64,000 bases of DNA, taken from assembly GCF_001514305.1 (NCBI RefSeq), contig NZ_KQ949083.1:24624-88623 (forward strand). The letters run 5' to 3'. Positions 10,379-18,832 of the stretch are shown in pieces; position 1 is the stretch's first letter; every line of letters starts with the position of its first letter. A program made the position numbers and the translations under genes. Under the pieces are notes generated by a model. That model was not told where the DNA came from. It saw only the letters and a list, made by a program, of their open reading frames with translations, and did no database searches. Source of the DNA: Streptomyces dysideae (lineage in GTDB: Bacteria > Actinomycetota > Actinomycetes > Streptomycetales > Streptomycetaceae).

Positions 10379-11341
10379 ATGAAAGATCGGAAAGCGGTCT
10401 TCCGCTTCGGATCCCGGTCTGCCGTGCGCCTCGCCGACCTCGCGCTCCTTGTCAGAGCCCCGGCCGCGCTGAGTGTCCCTGGTGACGTGATCGCTGGAGC
10501 TACCGCAGCCGGACGCCCGTTGAGCGCCCGCGCCCTTGGAATCGTCGGCTCGTCCGTCTGCCGCTACTGGGCGGGCATGGCCCTGAACGACTACGCCGAC
10601 GCGACCGTCGACGCCGTCGAACGCCCCGACCGTCCGGTCCCCTCGGGCCGCGTTGCGCGCCGTACCGCGCTCGCCGTGGCCGGCGGGCTGACCGCCGCGG
10701 GGCTCGGTCTCGTGGCCGCGGCGGGTGGCCGGCGCCGCCTGCTGGGAGCGCTTTTGCTGACGGGCCTGGTCTGGGCGTACGACCTCAAGCTCAAGTCGAC
10801 CCAGGCGGGAACGGCCGCGATGGCGGGCGTCCGCACGCTGGACGTCCTGGCCGGCGCGCTCGCCCCGGGCCCCGGTGCCGTCTCCACCGGTGCGGCGCTG
10901 CGCCGCGCGGCCTTACCCGCCGCCCTGGTCGGCGCCCACACCTACACGCTGATGGCCCTCAGCCGGCACGAGATCTCGGGCGCCCCCGCCCGTCTGCCGG
11001 TCACGACCCTCGCGGTCTCCACGGCCACGGCACTCGCGACGGCACTCCCGGCCACCGCCCGCGCCGGCACGGCCGACACCGGTCCCACCGAGAAGGCCCG
11101 CACCGGGCTCGTCCCCGCCGACGCCCTCGCCTCCCTCGGCGCCTATGGCACCGCCCAGGCCCGCGCCGCACGGGAACCGTCGGGGGAGAACGTACGCCGG
11201 GCCGTGGGAGCCGGAATCCTCGGGCTGATGCCCCTGCAGGCGGCGCCCACTGCACGCGCCGGTTCCCCCGTCTTCGCCGCGGCACTCGGCGTCGTGCACC
11301 CCCTCGCGCGACGGCTGGCCCGGCGCATATCGCCCACCTGA
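10379..11341 (+). CDS. eboC: EboC-like UbiA family prenyltransferase homologue
   Basis: This integral membrane protein of 320 residues is related to UbiA prenyltransferases. The Asp-rich motif ALNDYADATVDAVERPDRPV (NDxxDxxxD followed by RP.RP.PSG) matches EboC proteins of ebo clusters. Several hydrophobic helices follow, including GLTAAGLGLVAAAGG and RLLGALLLTGLVWAYDL. In cyanobacteria ebo genes are linked to moving a secondary metabolite precursor (scytonemin) to the periplasm. The role in Streptomyces is not known. An in-frame TTA codon at 10,913-10,915 may make translation bldA-dependent. The 130 bp upstream is unusually AT-rich and has no strong ribosome site close to the ATG. Confidence 0.78.
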   Translation: MKDRKAVFRFGSRSAVRLADLALLVRAPAALSVPGDVIAGATAAGRPLSARALGIVGSSVCRYWAGMALNDYADATVDAVERPDRPVPSGRVARRTALAVAGGLTAAGLGLVAAAGGRRRLLGALLLTGLVWAYDLKLKSTQAGTAAMAGVRTLDVLAGALAPGPGAVSTGAALRRAALPAALVGAHTYTLMALSRHEISGAPARLPVTTLAVSTATALATALPATARAGTADTGPTEKARTGLVPADALASLGAYGTAQARAAREPSGENVRRAVGAGILGLMPLQAAPTARAGSPVFAAALGVVHPLARRLARRISPT

Positions 11342-11374
11342 GACCACCACACCTGCGTGTGAGGAACCGGCACC

Positions 11375-12145
11375 ATGAGACCACCCCCCACGCCGCTCAA
11401 GTTCGGGTACGGCGCCAACGGGTTCACCAACCGCCGCCTGTCCGACATCCTTGTCGTCCTCGGCTACGACGGCGTCGCCCTCACCCTCGACCACGGGCAC
11501 CTCGACCCGTACGCCGACCACCTGCCCCGGCACCTGACCGCCCTCGCCGGGCACCTCGACCGGCACGACCTGGACGTCACCGTCGAGACCGGCGCGCCCT
11601 ACTTCCTCGACCCCTGGGGCAAGCACCTGCCCACCCTGATGTCGGACGGCTCCGAGCGCAGGATCGACCTGCTGTGCCGCGCCCTGCGCATCACGGCCGA
11701 ACTCGGGTCGCCCACCGTCCACCTGTGCAGCGGACCGGCCCCGGACGGGCTGCCCGAGCAGGACGCCTGGAAGCGGCTCGCGGCCGGTGTCCAGGCCGTC
11801 CTGGGGACGGCGGAGAAGTACGGGGTGGCGCCGGCCTTCGAGCCCGAGCCGTACATGTCCGTCGACACCGTGGCCCGCTGCCGCGAACTTGCCCAACACG
11901 TCGGCGGACACGAGCTCTTCGGGGTCACCCTGGACATCGGGCACGCCCACTGCGTCGAGGAACACCCCGTCCTCGACTGTGTGCACCGGCCCGCCCCGCT
12001 GCTGCGCAACGTGCAGATCGAGGATATGCGGCGCGGCATCCACCAGCACCTCGAGTTCGGAGCCGACGAGATCCAGGGCGGCTCGCTCGACGCCCCCGAA
12101 GTCGCCGGCCGCTCCATCGAGTTACTGCGCACGGCAGCGGCCTAG
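11375..12145 (+). CDS. sugar phosphate isomerase/epimerase-like TIM barrel of the ebo cluster, apparently missing its last strand
   Basis: This 256-residue xylose-isomerase-like protein has metal-site segments VTVETGAPYFLDP, PAFEPEPYMSV, TLDIGHAHCVEE and NVQIEDMRRGIHQHLEFG. Related ebo-cluster isomerases follow the last segment with about 25-30 residues holding the final beta strand and a metal-binding Glu. Here HLEFGADEI runs straight into QGGSLDAPEVAGRS, as if that stretch had been removed in frame. This comparison is from memory of the family. The gene also carries an in-frame TTA codon at 12,122-12,124. It starts 33 bp after eboC and is probably in the same transcript. Activity is doubtful. 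Confidence 0.7.
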   Translation: MRPPPTPLKFGYGANGFTNRRLSDILVVLGYDGVALTLDHGHLDPYADHLPRHLTALAGHLDRHDLDVTVETGAPYFLDPWGKHLPTLMSDGSERRIDLLCRALRITAELGSPTVHLCSGPAPDGLPEQDAWKRLAAGVQAVLGTAEKYGVAPAFEPEPYMSVDTVARCRELAQHVGGHELFGVTLDIGHAHCVEEHPVLDCVHRPAPLLRNVQIEDMRRGIHQHLEFGADEIQGGSLDAPEVAGRSIELLRTAAA

Positions 12146-12222
12146 CCACACCCTGTGTCGCCACACCTCGTATCCCCACTCCCCAGCCCAACTCTTCAGA
12201 CCTCACCGGAGGTTGCTCTTCC

Positions 12223-12636
12223 ATGGCTGTCATCAGCCCGGCAGACCCCCACCTCGCCCTGCACGCCGCCCTCGACGCGACGGCCCGCGCCTGGCTCGAC
12301 GAGGCCACGGAAAAGATCGCCAAGCATCCAAGCGCGATACGAAGACTCTTCCCCGCCGCCCGAAGACGCTGCGGACACACACGCCTGAACGACCACTGGA
12401 CCCGCGACGAGGCCGCCCGCGCCGCCCCCCTGACCGCACTGCCTCTGCACGGCCGGGCCCTCGCCGAGGAGGTGACCGGCCTGCACCGCCACGGCGACCC
12501 CGCGGAACAGCGCGCCGTACTGAAGCACGTCTTCTGCGAGATCCCACCCGACCGCGTCACCGGCCTCGGCGCCCGCGCCCACCCCGATGTCATCCACGCG
12601 GAACTCCAGGCACGCACTCAAGGAAGAGGGCTGACC
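12223..12636 (+). pseudogene. eboA: shortened EboA-like segment fused in frame to the TatD-like gene
   Basis: The segment starts at an ATG after CCGGAGGTTGCTCTTCC, a good ribosome site. It begins like EboA proteins (ALDATARAWLDEATEKIAKHP, later RRCG). After a RAVL motif it jumps to a C-terminal-looking stretch (LKHVFCEIPPDRVTGL). It has about 138 codons, whereas EboA proteins are normally over 200. There is no stop before the next gene: the frame runs directly into the TatD-like domain. Deletion between two similar RAVL/AVLK stretches plus loss of frame would explain both features. It may make a fusion protein or be non-functional. Confidence 0.5.
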
Positions 12637-13401
12637 GTGCGCATCTTCGACCCCCACATCCACATGAACTCCCGCAGCACCGACGACTACGAGGCGATGT
12701 ACGCGGACGGGGCCCGCGCCGCCGTCGAGCTCGTCTTCTGGATGGGCCGGCCCCGTACCTCGTCCGAGAGCTTCTACGACTACTTCGACGCGCTGCTCGG
12801 CTGGGAGCCGTACCGCGCCACCCAGTTCGGCATCCAGCACTTCTGCACCAGCGCCCTCGACTCGATGACCCCCGAGGAGGACGAGGCGCTCGCCCGCCGG
12901 CTCCAGCTCGCCGTCGAGCACGGCCTGCCCGCCCTCGTGCACACCCCGCACCGCGACAAGGCCACCGGCACCCGGCGCACCCTGGACGTCGTACGGGAGT
13001 CGGGCATCGCCCCCGATCTCGTCGTCCTCGACCACCTCAACGAGCTCACCGTCGGCATGGTCCTCGACAGCGGCTGCTGGGCCGGGTTCTCGATGTACCC
13101 GAGGACCAAGATGAGCGAGGACCGCATGGTCGAGATCCTCAAGGACCACGGCACCCAGCGCGTCCTTGTCAACTCCGCCGCCGACAGGGGGCGTTCGGAC
13201 CCGCTGAAGACCCGCAGGACCGCCGACGCGATGCTCGCCGCCGGGTTCGACGAGGCCGCGGTGGAGCGCGTGATGTGGAGCAACCCGGTCGCCTTCTACG
13301 GCCAGAGCGGACGCCTGGAAGTGGACCCCGCCCTCGACGAGCCCAAGCCGGACGACCAGTCGTCCTTCGAGGGCAACTCCATCCGCCGCGGGGGAGTGTG
13401 A
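12637..13401 (+). CDS. eboB: TatD-like metal-dependent hydrolase of the ebo cluster
   Basis: The domain begins with the amidohydrolase metal motif RIFDPHIHMNSRSTDDYEAM. It continues with QFGIQHFCTSALDSM, the ALVHTPHRDKATGTRRTLDV His pair, VVLDHLNELTV, and VLVNSAADRGRSDPLKTRR with the metal Asp, so all expected metal ligands of a TatD-type hydrolase are present. A GTG at 12,637 sits 7 bp after GGAAGAGGG and is the likely native start, giving 254 residues. The same frame is also open upstream through the EboA-like segment. It is followed by eboE after 7 bp. The substrate of this family is unknown. Confidence 0.75.
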   Translation: MRIFDPHIHMNSRSTDDYEAMYADGARAAVELVFWMGRPRTSSESFYDYFDALLGWEPYRATQFGIQHFCTSALDSMTPEEDEALARRLQLAVEHGLPALVHTPHRDKATGTRRTLDVVRESGIAPDLVVLDHLNELTVGMVLDSGCWAGFSMYPRTKMSEDRMVEILKDHGTQRVLVNSAADRGRSDPLKTRRTADAMLAAGFDEAAVERVMWSNPVAFYGQSGRLEVDPALDEPKPDDQSSFEGNSIRRGGV

Positions 13402-13408
13402 CCGTGCC

Positions 13409-14563
13409 ATGCGCTTCCTGCACCCGGACGGCACCACCGTCCACCTCGGCTACTGCAGCAACGTCCACCAGGCGGAGGACCTGAAGGGCGTCATCGCCCA
13501 ACTCGCCGCCCACGCCGAGCCCGTGCGCGAGCGCCTCGGCGTCGACCGGCTCGGCATCGGGCTGTGGCTGGCCCGGGACGTCGTCACCGAACTCACCGCC
13601 GACGAAGGGGCGTTGGACACGCTGAAGGCCGAACTGGGGGCACGCGGCCTGGAGACCGTCACCCTCAACGCCTTCCCCTACGCCGGCTTCCACCGCGAGG
13701 TCGTCAAGAATGACGTGTACGAACCCGACTGGGCGGACGAGGCACGCCTGGAGTACACCCTCGACTGCGCCCGCGTCCTCGCCGCCCTCCTCCCCGACGA
13801 CGCCGACCGGGGGAGCGTGTCCACGCTGCCGCTGGCCTGGCGGGACCCGTGGCCCCGGGTGAGCGCCGAGGACGCCCGCCACGCCCTGGACCGGCTGACC
13901 ACCGGCCTCGCGGCGCTGGAGGCGTGGACCGGACGCCGTATCCGGGTCGGCTTCGAACCTGAGCCCGGCTGTGTCGTGGAGACCGCCGCCCAGGCGGTAC
14001 GGGAACTCGGCGGCCTCGACCCCGACCGGCTCGGCGTCTGCCTCGACGCCTGCCATCTCGCCGTCCAGTTCGAGCACCCGGCCGCGGCCCTGCGACGGCT
14101 CGAGGACGCCGGGCTGCCCGTGGTGAAACTCCAGGCCTCCTGCGCCGTGGAGGCCGAGCACCCGGCGGACCCCGCCGCCCGCGCGGCCCTCCAGCGGCTC
14201 GCCGAACCCCGGTTCCTGCACCAGACACGCACACCGACAGCCAACGGGGTACTGGGCGTCGACGACCTCCCGGACGCCCTGGACGGCGACCTGCCCGACA
14301 CCGGCCCGTGGCGCGTCCGTTTCCACGCCCCGCTGCACACCGAACCCGAACCCCCGCTGCGTACCACCACCGGCCAGCTCGACCACGTCCTCGCCGGACT
14401 GCTCGGCGGGCCCTCGGCCGACTGCGACCACATCGAGGTCGAGACCTACACCTGGTCCGTCCTCCCCGAGCCGCCCGCCGACCTGGTCGGCGGTATCGCC
14501 GCCGAACTCGCCTGGGTCCGCGACCGGTTGACCGGTCTCGGCCTCAAGGAGGACCCCTCATGA
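13409..14563 (+). CDS. eboE: metabolite traffic protein EboE (xylose-isomerase-like TIM barrel)
   Basis: This 384-residue cytosolic TIM-barrel protein has the EboE pattern: HLGYCSNVHQAEDLKGVI at the N-terminus, LNAFPYAGFHREVVKNDVYE, GFEPEPGCVVETA, VCLDACHLAVQFE and VETYTWSVLP near the end. The length agrees with intact family members, and this looks like the best-preserved gene of the cluster. The stop codon overlaps the eboF start (ATGA), so the last two genes were translationally coupled. EboE proteins are thought to help process or export a metabolite. The product handled here is unknown and no biosynthetic cluster is visible in the window. Confidence 0.78.
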   Translation: MRFLHPDGTTVHLGYCSNVHQAEDLKGVIAQLAAHAEPVRERLGVDRLGIGLWLARDVVTELTADEGALDTLKAELGARGLETVTLNAFPYAGFHREVVKNDVYEPDWADEARLEYTLDCARVLAALLPDDADRGSVSTLPLAWRDPWPRVSAEDARHALDRLTTGLAALEAWTGRRIRVGFEPEPGCVVETAAQAVRELGGLDPDRLGVCLDACHLAVQFEHPAAALRRLEDAGLPVVKLQASCAVEAEHPADPAARAALQRLAEPRFLHQTRTPTANGVLGVDDLPDALDGDLPDTGPWRVRFHAPLHTEPEPPLRTTTGQLDHVLAGLLGGPSADCDHIEVETYTWSVLPEPPADLVGGIAAELAWVRDRLTGLGLKEDPS

Positions 14564-14793
14564 CCCGGCTCGTCGTCCTCGACATCGTGGGCCTCACCCC
14601 GGAACTGCTCCCGCACATGCCCGCGGTCGCCGCCCTCGGCGAACGCGGCTTCCAGGCGCGCCGAACTCCGCGTCGGCCTGGCCACCCTCTTCGACCGCCT
14701 GCCGACCCTGCGCTGGCGGCCCCACCGGAGTCCCTCGCGCTCTCGACCAGTACGGTCCACGGGGTGCGCGGGCTGCCCGTCGCCTGGTCGTAA
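14560..14793 (+). pseudogene. eboF: eboF 5' fragment joined to a cytochrome P450 3' tail
   Basis: The ATG at 14,560 opens an alkaline-phosphatase/nucleotide-pyrophosphatase-like start (MTRLVVLDIVGLTPELL, then AVAALGERGFQA), as in EboF. After about 33 codons, near base 14,657, the similarity stops. The following bases read RAELRVGLATLFDRLPTLR in another frame, then, after one more frame change, APPESLALSTSTVHGVRGLP with VAW at the end. Both pieces match the last 50 residues of actinobacterial cytochromes P450. A deletion has therefore removed most of eboF and all but the tail of a downstream P450 gene. The current ORF stops at 14,793 and is unlikely to be functional. Confidence 0.65.
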
Positions 14794-14834
14794 CGGACCT
14801 GCCGGTGGTGGCCGGCGCTGGTATAGAGGCAGAT

Positions 14835-15344
14835 ATGACCACCATCACGCTCGCCCAGGGCGACATCACCCGCGAGAGCGCCGACGCGATCGTCAACGCC
14901 GCCAACTCCTCCCTCCTCGGCGGGGGAGGAGTCGACGGCGCGATCCACCGGCGCGGCGGCCCCGCGGTCCTCGAGGAGTGCCGGGCGCTCCGGGCCTCCC
15001 ACTACGGCAAGGGCCTGGCCACGGGGAAGGCGGTGGCGACCACCGCCGGGAATCTGGACGCCCGTTGGGTGATCCACACGGTGGGCCCGGTCTTCAGCCA
15101 GTCCGAGGACCGCTCGGACCTGCTGGCCTCCTGCTACCGGGAATCGCTGCGGGTGGCCGACGAGTTGGGCGCCCGTACGGTCGCGTTCCCCGCCGTCTCC
15201 GCCGGCATCTACGGATGGCCCATGGAGGACGCCGCCCGTATCGCGGTGGAGACCGTCCGAGCCACGGAGACCTCGGTCGAGGAGGTCAGGTTCGTCCTCT
15301 TCGACGAGCGGGCGTACGAGGCGTTCGCCGGGCGACTCCGCTGA
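14835..15344 (+). CDS. macro domain protein (O-acetyl-ADP-ribose deacetylase-like)
   Basis: This 169-residue single macro domain protein has the ADP-ribose-binding core ITRESADAIVNAANSSLLGG, the GGVDGAIHRRGG loop and the phosphate-binding AFPAVSAGIYGWP. These match the MacroD/YmdB group, which hydrolyses O-acetyl-ADP-ribose and mono-ADP-ribose esters on proteins. The ATG at 14,835 follows GAGGCAGAT. An upstream in-frame start at 14,805 would add ten unconserved residues. A sirtuin (47,305-48,048) and an ADP-ribosylglycohydrolase (61,538-62,629) occur elsewhere in the window, but they are not linked by position. Confidence 0.9.
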   Translation: MTTITLAQGDITRESADAIVNAANSSLLGGGGVDGAIHRRGGPAVLEECRALRASHYGKGLATGKAVATTAGNLDARWVIHTVGPVFSQSEDRSDLLASCYRESLRVADELGARTVAFPAVSAGIYGWPMEDAARIAVETVRATETSVEEVRFVLFDERAYEAFAGRLR

Positions 15345-15637
15345 GGGCACCACGGCTGGTTCATCCTGTCGCGTCGGTGCGGGCCGCCTGATCCCCGGGC
15401 CACCGACGTGGGGCCGGGGGACCGAGCGGGCTCGCCCTCCCACGTAGTCACTCGCTCCGGCTGCCTTCTCACCAGCCGGAGGTAATGTTGTTCTGCCGGT
15501 CACACGAAGTGTCCCGTCGACCGCTTCCCGCTCCGGCAGCGCGACCGTGGCGGCTCGTCGCCACAGGGCCATCGGGCTTCGCCCGACGGAGGGCCGACCG
15601 GCACCTCCGCTGCCGTCGGCTCCAGGGTGGTGCGCGC
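15345..15637. other. intergenic region upstream of the fructose PTS operon
   Basis: About 290 bp without a supported gene. It holds a CCGGCTG...CAGCCGG hairpin near 15,458-15,480, directly followed by GGAGG and an ATG at 15,485 that is in frame with the kinase. The resulting 51-residue extension is Arg/Pro-rich and unlike the family, so I take this as leader sequence. The promoter and any regulator site for the fru operon should lie here, but I cannot place them. Confidence 0.4.
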
Positions 15638-16585
15638 GTGATCGTCACCCTCACCCCCAATCCCAGCCTGGACCGCACCCTGGAGGTTCCGGACCTGCGG
15701 CTCGGCTCGGTCATCCGTGCCACCGGCAACCGTCTCGATCCGGGGGGCAAGGGCGTCAACATCTCCCGGGCGCTGGCCGCCAACGGTCACCGGACGGTGG
15801 CCGTCCTGCCCTGCGGCGGCACCGAGGGCGAACGGCTCGCCGAGCTGCTCGCCTCCGAGGGCGTCGAGGTGGTCACCGTCCCGATCGCCGACAGCGTCCG
15901 GGTCAACATCAGCGTCGTGGAGCCGGACGGCACCGTCACCAAGCTGAACGCGGCCGGCCCGTGGCTCTCCGCCTCCGAGATCGACGCGCTGGCCGCAGCC
16001 ACCTGTGCCACCGCCAAGGGCGTCCGGTGGGTGGCTCTCGCCGGCAACCTGCCACCCGGCGCCCCCGTCGACCTCTACGCACACCTGGTGTCGCGCCTGC
16101 GCGGCAGCGGGGCGCCGCGTATCGCCGTCGACTCCAGCGGCGCCCCGTTCGCCGCTGCCCTGTCCGCCGGTCCGGATCTGGTCAAGCCCAACCGGGGCGA
16201 ACTCGCCGAGGCCGCCGGGATGCCGGTGACCACGCTCGGCGAGGCCCTGACCGCGGCGAACGTGCTGCGTGCGCGTGGTGCCCGGACGGTACTGGCCAGT
16301 CTCGGCCCTGACGGTGCTCTGCTGGTCGGCGACTTCGCCGTGGTGCACGGGGAGCGGCACGTCGCCGAACCACGCAGCTCCGTCGGCGCCGGGGACGCTC
16401 TCCTCGCGGGGTACCTGGCGGCCCCCGCCGAGGGCCCCGCCGCCCTTGCCGAGGCCCTGGCCTGGGGTGCCGCCGCGGTGTCGCAGCCCGGCAGCGCCAT
16501 GCCCGGACAGTGGGACCTGGACCGGTCGGCTGTCGTCGTGCGGCACCGCATCGATCCCGACCGCCTGCTCTCCGAACGGAACTGA
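15638..16585 (+). CDS. fruK: 1-phosphofructokinase (PfkB family)
   Basis: This 315-residue ribokinase-like sugar kinase phosphorylates fructose-1-phosphate to fructose-1,6-bisphosphate. The N-terminal IVTLTPNPSLDRTLEVPDL, the first PfkB signature DPGGKGVNISRALAANG, the KPNRGELAE segment and the second signature around SVGAGDALLAGYL with its catalytic Asp are all present. The GTG at 15,638 gives the family N-terminus. It is followed one base later by the fructose EIIA gene and then by EIIBC. This is the standard fru operon order and fixes the substrate with good confidence. Confidence 0.92.
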   Translation: MIVTLTPNPSLDRTLEVPDLRLGSVIRATGNRLDPGGKGVNISRALAANGHRTVAVLPCGGTEGERLAELLASEGVEVVTVPIADSVRVNISVVEPDGTVTKLNAAGPWLSASEIDALAAATCATAKGVRWVALAGNLPPGAPVDLYAHLVSRLRGSGAPRIAVDSSGAPFAAALSAGPDLVKPNRGELAEAAGMPVTTLGEALTAANVLRARGARTVLASLGPDGALLVGDFAVVHGERHVAEPRSSVGAGDALLAGYLAAPAEGPAALAEALAWGAAAVSQPGSAMPGQWDLDRSAVVVRHRIDPDRLLSERN

Positions 16586-16586
16586 C

Positions 16587-17042
16587 ATGATGCCCGACCT
16601 CATCACCGCGGATTTCGTGGACCTCGACCTGCGGGCCGCAGACCGTCACGAGGCGGTCCGTTCCCTCGCCACCCGGCTCGCCGCCGACGGCCGTGTCACG
16701 GACCTCGACGGGTTCCTCGCCGACGCGCGGGACCGGGAGGAGCAGATGCCCACCGGTATCGAAGGGGGCATCGGCATCCCACACGCCCGCTCCAGCCATG
16801 TCACGCTGCCCACACTCGCCTTCGGGCGCTGCGCCGAAGGCGTCGACTTCGGCGCCGCGGACGGCCCGGCGGACCTGGTCTTCCTGATCGCCGCGCCGGC
16901 CGGCGGTCACGCCGAGCACCTGGACATCCTGGCGTCGCTCGCCCGCCGCCTGGTGCACGCCTCCTTCAGGCAGGCACTGCGCCAGGCCATGGACGCGCAG
17001 GCGGTCGTCGACCTCATCAATAAGGAGGTGGGCGGAAGATGA
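16587..17042 (+). CDS. fructose-specific PTS EIIA component
   Basis: This 151-residue cytoplasmic phosphocarrier of the PTS EIIA-fructose/mannitol fold receives phosphate from HPr on a histidine, here His66 in GIGIPHARSS, and passes it to EIIB. FGAADGPADLVFLIAAP and HLDILASLARRLV are typical of the fold. Two adjacent ATG codons (16,587 and 16,590) are possible starts. The stop overlaps the EIIBC start by four bases (ATGA), indicating translational coupling. In many Streptomyces EIIA is fused to EIIBC; here it is a separate gene. Confidence 0.9.
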   Translation: MMPDLITADFVDLDLRAADRHEAVRSLATRLAADGRVTDLDGFLADARDREEQMPTGIEGGIGIPHARSSHVTLPTLAFGRCAEGVDFGAADGPADLVFLIAAPAGGHAEHLDILASLARRLVHASFRQALRQAMDAQAVVDLINKEVGGR

Positions 17043-18595
17043 GGATCGTCGCTGTCACGGCGTGCCCGACCGGCATCGCCCACACCTATATGGCCGCCGA
17101 GGCCCTGGAGCAGGCCGCCGCCGACGCCGGGCACCAGATCGTGGTGGAGACCCAGGGCTCCGCCGGTGCGGTCAAGCTGACGGCCGCACAGATCGCGGCG
17201 GCCGACGCGGTGATCTTCGCGGCCGACACGGAGATCCAGGACCGGGAGCGATTTGCGGCCAAACCCATCGTGATCGCCCCCGTGAAACGCGCCATCAACA
17301 ATCCGCGCGAGCTGATATCGCGGGCAGCGGAGGCCGCGGGTCCGGAGGGTGCCGCCGAGCACGTCACCGAAGGCGCCAGGGGCGACGAGACCGTCGGGGG
17401 CGAGGGGGACGACGGGACCGTAGGGGCCCGTGGAGCCGCGGTCGGCGGCCCCGCGCCCGGCGCACCCTCGGAGGGCGCCAAGGTCCACCCGGCCACCCGG
17501 TTGCGTCATTGGTTGATGACCGGAGTCAGCTACATGATTCCGTTCGTCGCCGCAGGCGGCATCCTGATCGCGCTCGCCTTCATGATCGGCGGTGCCGAGG
17601 TCGCCGTGAAAGTCGACGGCGGCACCTGGCAGGGGCAGACCTACCCCGAGGTCACCGACCTGTCCGAGCTGGTCGACCGGGCCGGTTACGCGGGCGTGCT
17701 GTTCAAGATCGGCACGACGGCGTTCTCGATGCTGGTGCCGATCCTCTCCGGCTTCATCGCCTACGCCATCGCCGACCGGCCGGGCCTGGTACCCGGCGTG
17801 GTCTCCGGGCTGCTGGCCGTCGCGATCGGCGCGGGCTTCCTCGGCGGTCTGGCGGGCGGCCTGCTCGCCGGTGCGGTGGTGACGGCTCTACAGAGGATCC
17901 GCCTGCCGCGGGCGGCCGCGGGGGTCATGACCGTGGTCGGGATTCCGCTCGTGTCCACGTTGGTGATGGGCCTTCTGATGATCATCGTCATCGGGGAGCC
18001 GATCGCCGCCGCGCAGCGCGGCCTCACCGACTGGCTGGACGGCCTGAGCGGGACCAACGCGATCCTGCTGGGCGCGCTGCTCGGCCTGATGATGGCTTTC
18101 GACATGGGCGGTCCGGTCAACAAGGTCGCGTACACCTTCGGCGTCGCCGGCCTGGCCAGCGGCGACCTGGAGGTGATGGCCGCCGTCATGGCCGCGGGCA
18201 TGGTGCCTCCGCTCGCCCTCGCCCTGGCCACGGTCGTGCGGCGGGCACTCTTCACCGACAGCGAGCGCAAGGCCGGGGAGGCCGCCTGGCTGCTGGGTGC
18301 CTCGTTCATCACGGAGGGGGCCATCCCGTTCGCGGCGGCCGACCCGCTGCGGGTCATCCCGTCGATCATGGCCGGGAGCGCCGTCACCGGAGCCCTGTCC
18401 ATGGCTGTGGACGCCACCTCGCGTGCCCCGCACGGTGGCCTGTGGGTCATCGGTCTGATCGGCAGCCCCGTCCTCTACCTGGCAGCCATCGCGGCGGGCG
18501 TGGTGGTCGGCGCGGCCTGTGTGCTCGTCGCCAAGCACTTCGGACAGCCCCTCCCCGAAGCGGCACCGGTGCGGCCCGGGACCGGCGGCCGGTGA
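17039..18595 (+). CDS. fruA: fructose-specific PTS EIIBC component
   Basis: This 518-residue membrane permease imports fructose and phosphorylates it to fructose-1-phosphate. The EIIB domain (residues 1-100) has the phosphorylatable Cys9 in VTACPTGIAHTYMAAEALE. An Ala/Gly/Glu-rich linker follows to about residue 155. EIIC begins with the LMTGVSYMIPFVAAGGILIA helix and includes GEPIAAAQ, FDMGGPVNKVAYTFG and the SFITEGAIPFAAADP loop that carries the substrate-site Glu. About nine to ten transmembrane segments are visible. It completes the operon with the kinase and EIIA. Confidence 0.93.
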   Translation: MRIVAVTACPTGIAHTYMAAEALEQAAADAGHQIVVETQGSAGAVKLTAAQIAAADAVIFAADTEIQDRERFAAKPIVIAPVKRAINNPRELISRAAEAAGPEGAAEHVTEGARGDETVGGEGDDGTVGARGAAVGGPAPGAPSEGAKVHPATRLRHWLMTGVSYMIPFVAAGGILIALAFMIGGAEVAVKVDGGTWQGQTYPEVTDLSELVDRAGYAGVLFKIGTTAFSMLVPILSGFIAYAIADRPGLVPGVVSGLLAVAIGAGFLGGLAGGLLAGAVVTALQRIRLPRAAAGVMTVVGIPLVSTLVMGLLMIIVIGEPIAAAQRGLTDWLDGLSGTNAILLGALLGLMMAFDMGGPVNKVAYTFGVAGLASGDLEVMAAVMAAGMVPPLALALATVVRRALFTDSERKAGEAAWLLGASFITEGAIPFAAADPLRVIPSIMAGSAVTGALSMAVDATSRAPHGGLWVIGLIGSPVLYLAAIAAGVVVGAACVLVAKHFGQPLPEAAPVRPGTGGR

Positions 18596-18832
18596 ACCTG
18601 CCCGCGGACCCGGTTTCGCCGGTCCCGTGCGGTGAGGTCATGCAGCCTCGGATGCTCGCGGGTTCACGACGGGACGGGCGGAGTATCGTGAAAAAGCGGA
18701 CGTGTCGAGCACTAGCGGGTGCCGATGTCCAGCAGGCCGGCACCCCAGGTCGCGGGCACGCTCCGACCCCGACAGCGCATCGAGCCGTTCGGGGTCCTTC
18801 GCCCGGAGAGAGTCCGGAGAGGGGAGGTCTTC

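Noticed and set aside
15485..15637. 51-residue N-terminal extension of 1-phosphofructokinase from ATG 15,485
   Set aside because: It has a good GGAGG site, but the residues are Arg/Pro-rich and unlike the family, whose normal N-terminus starts at GTG 15,638.
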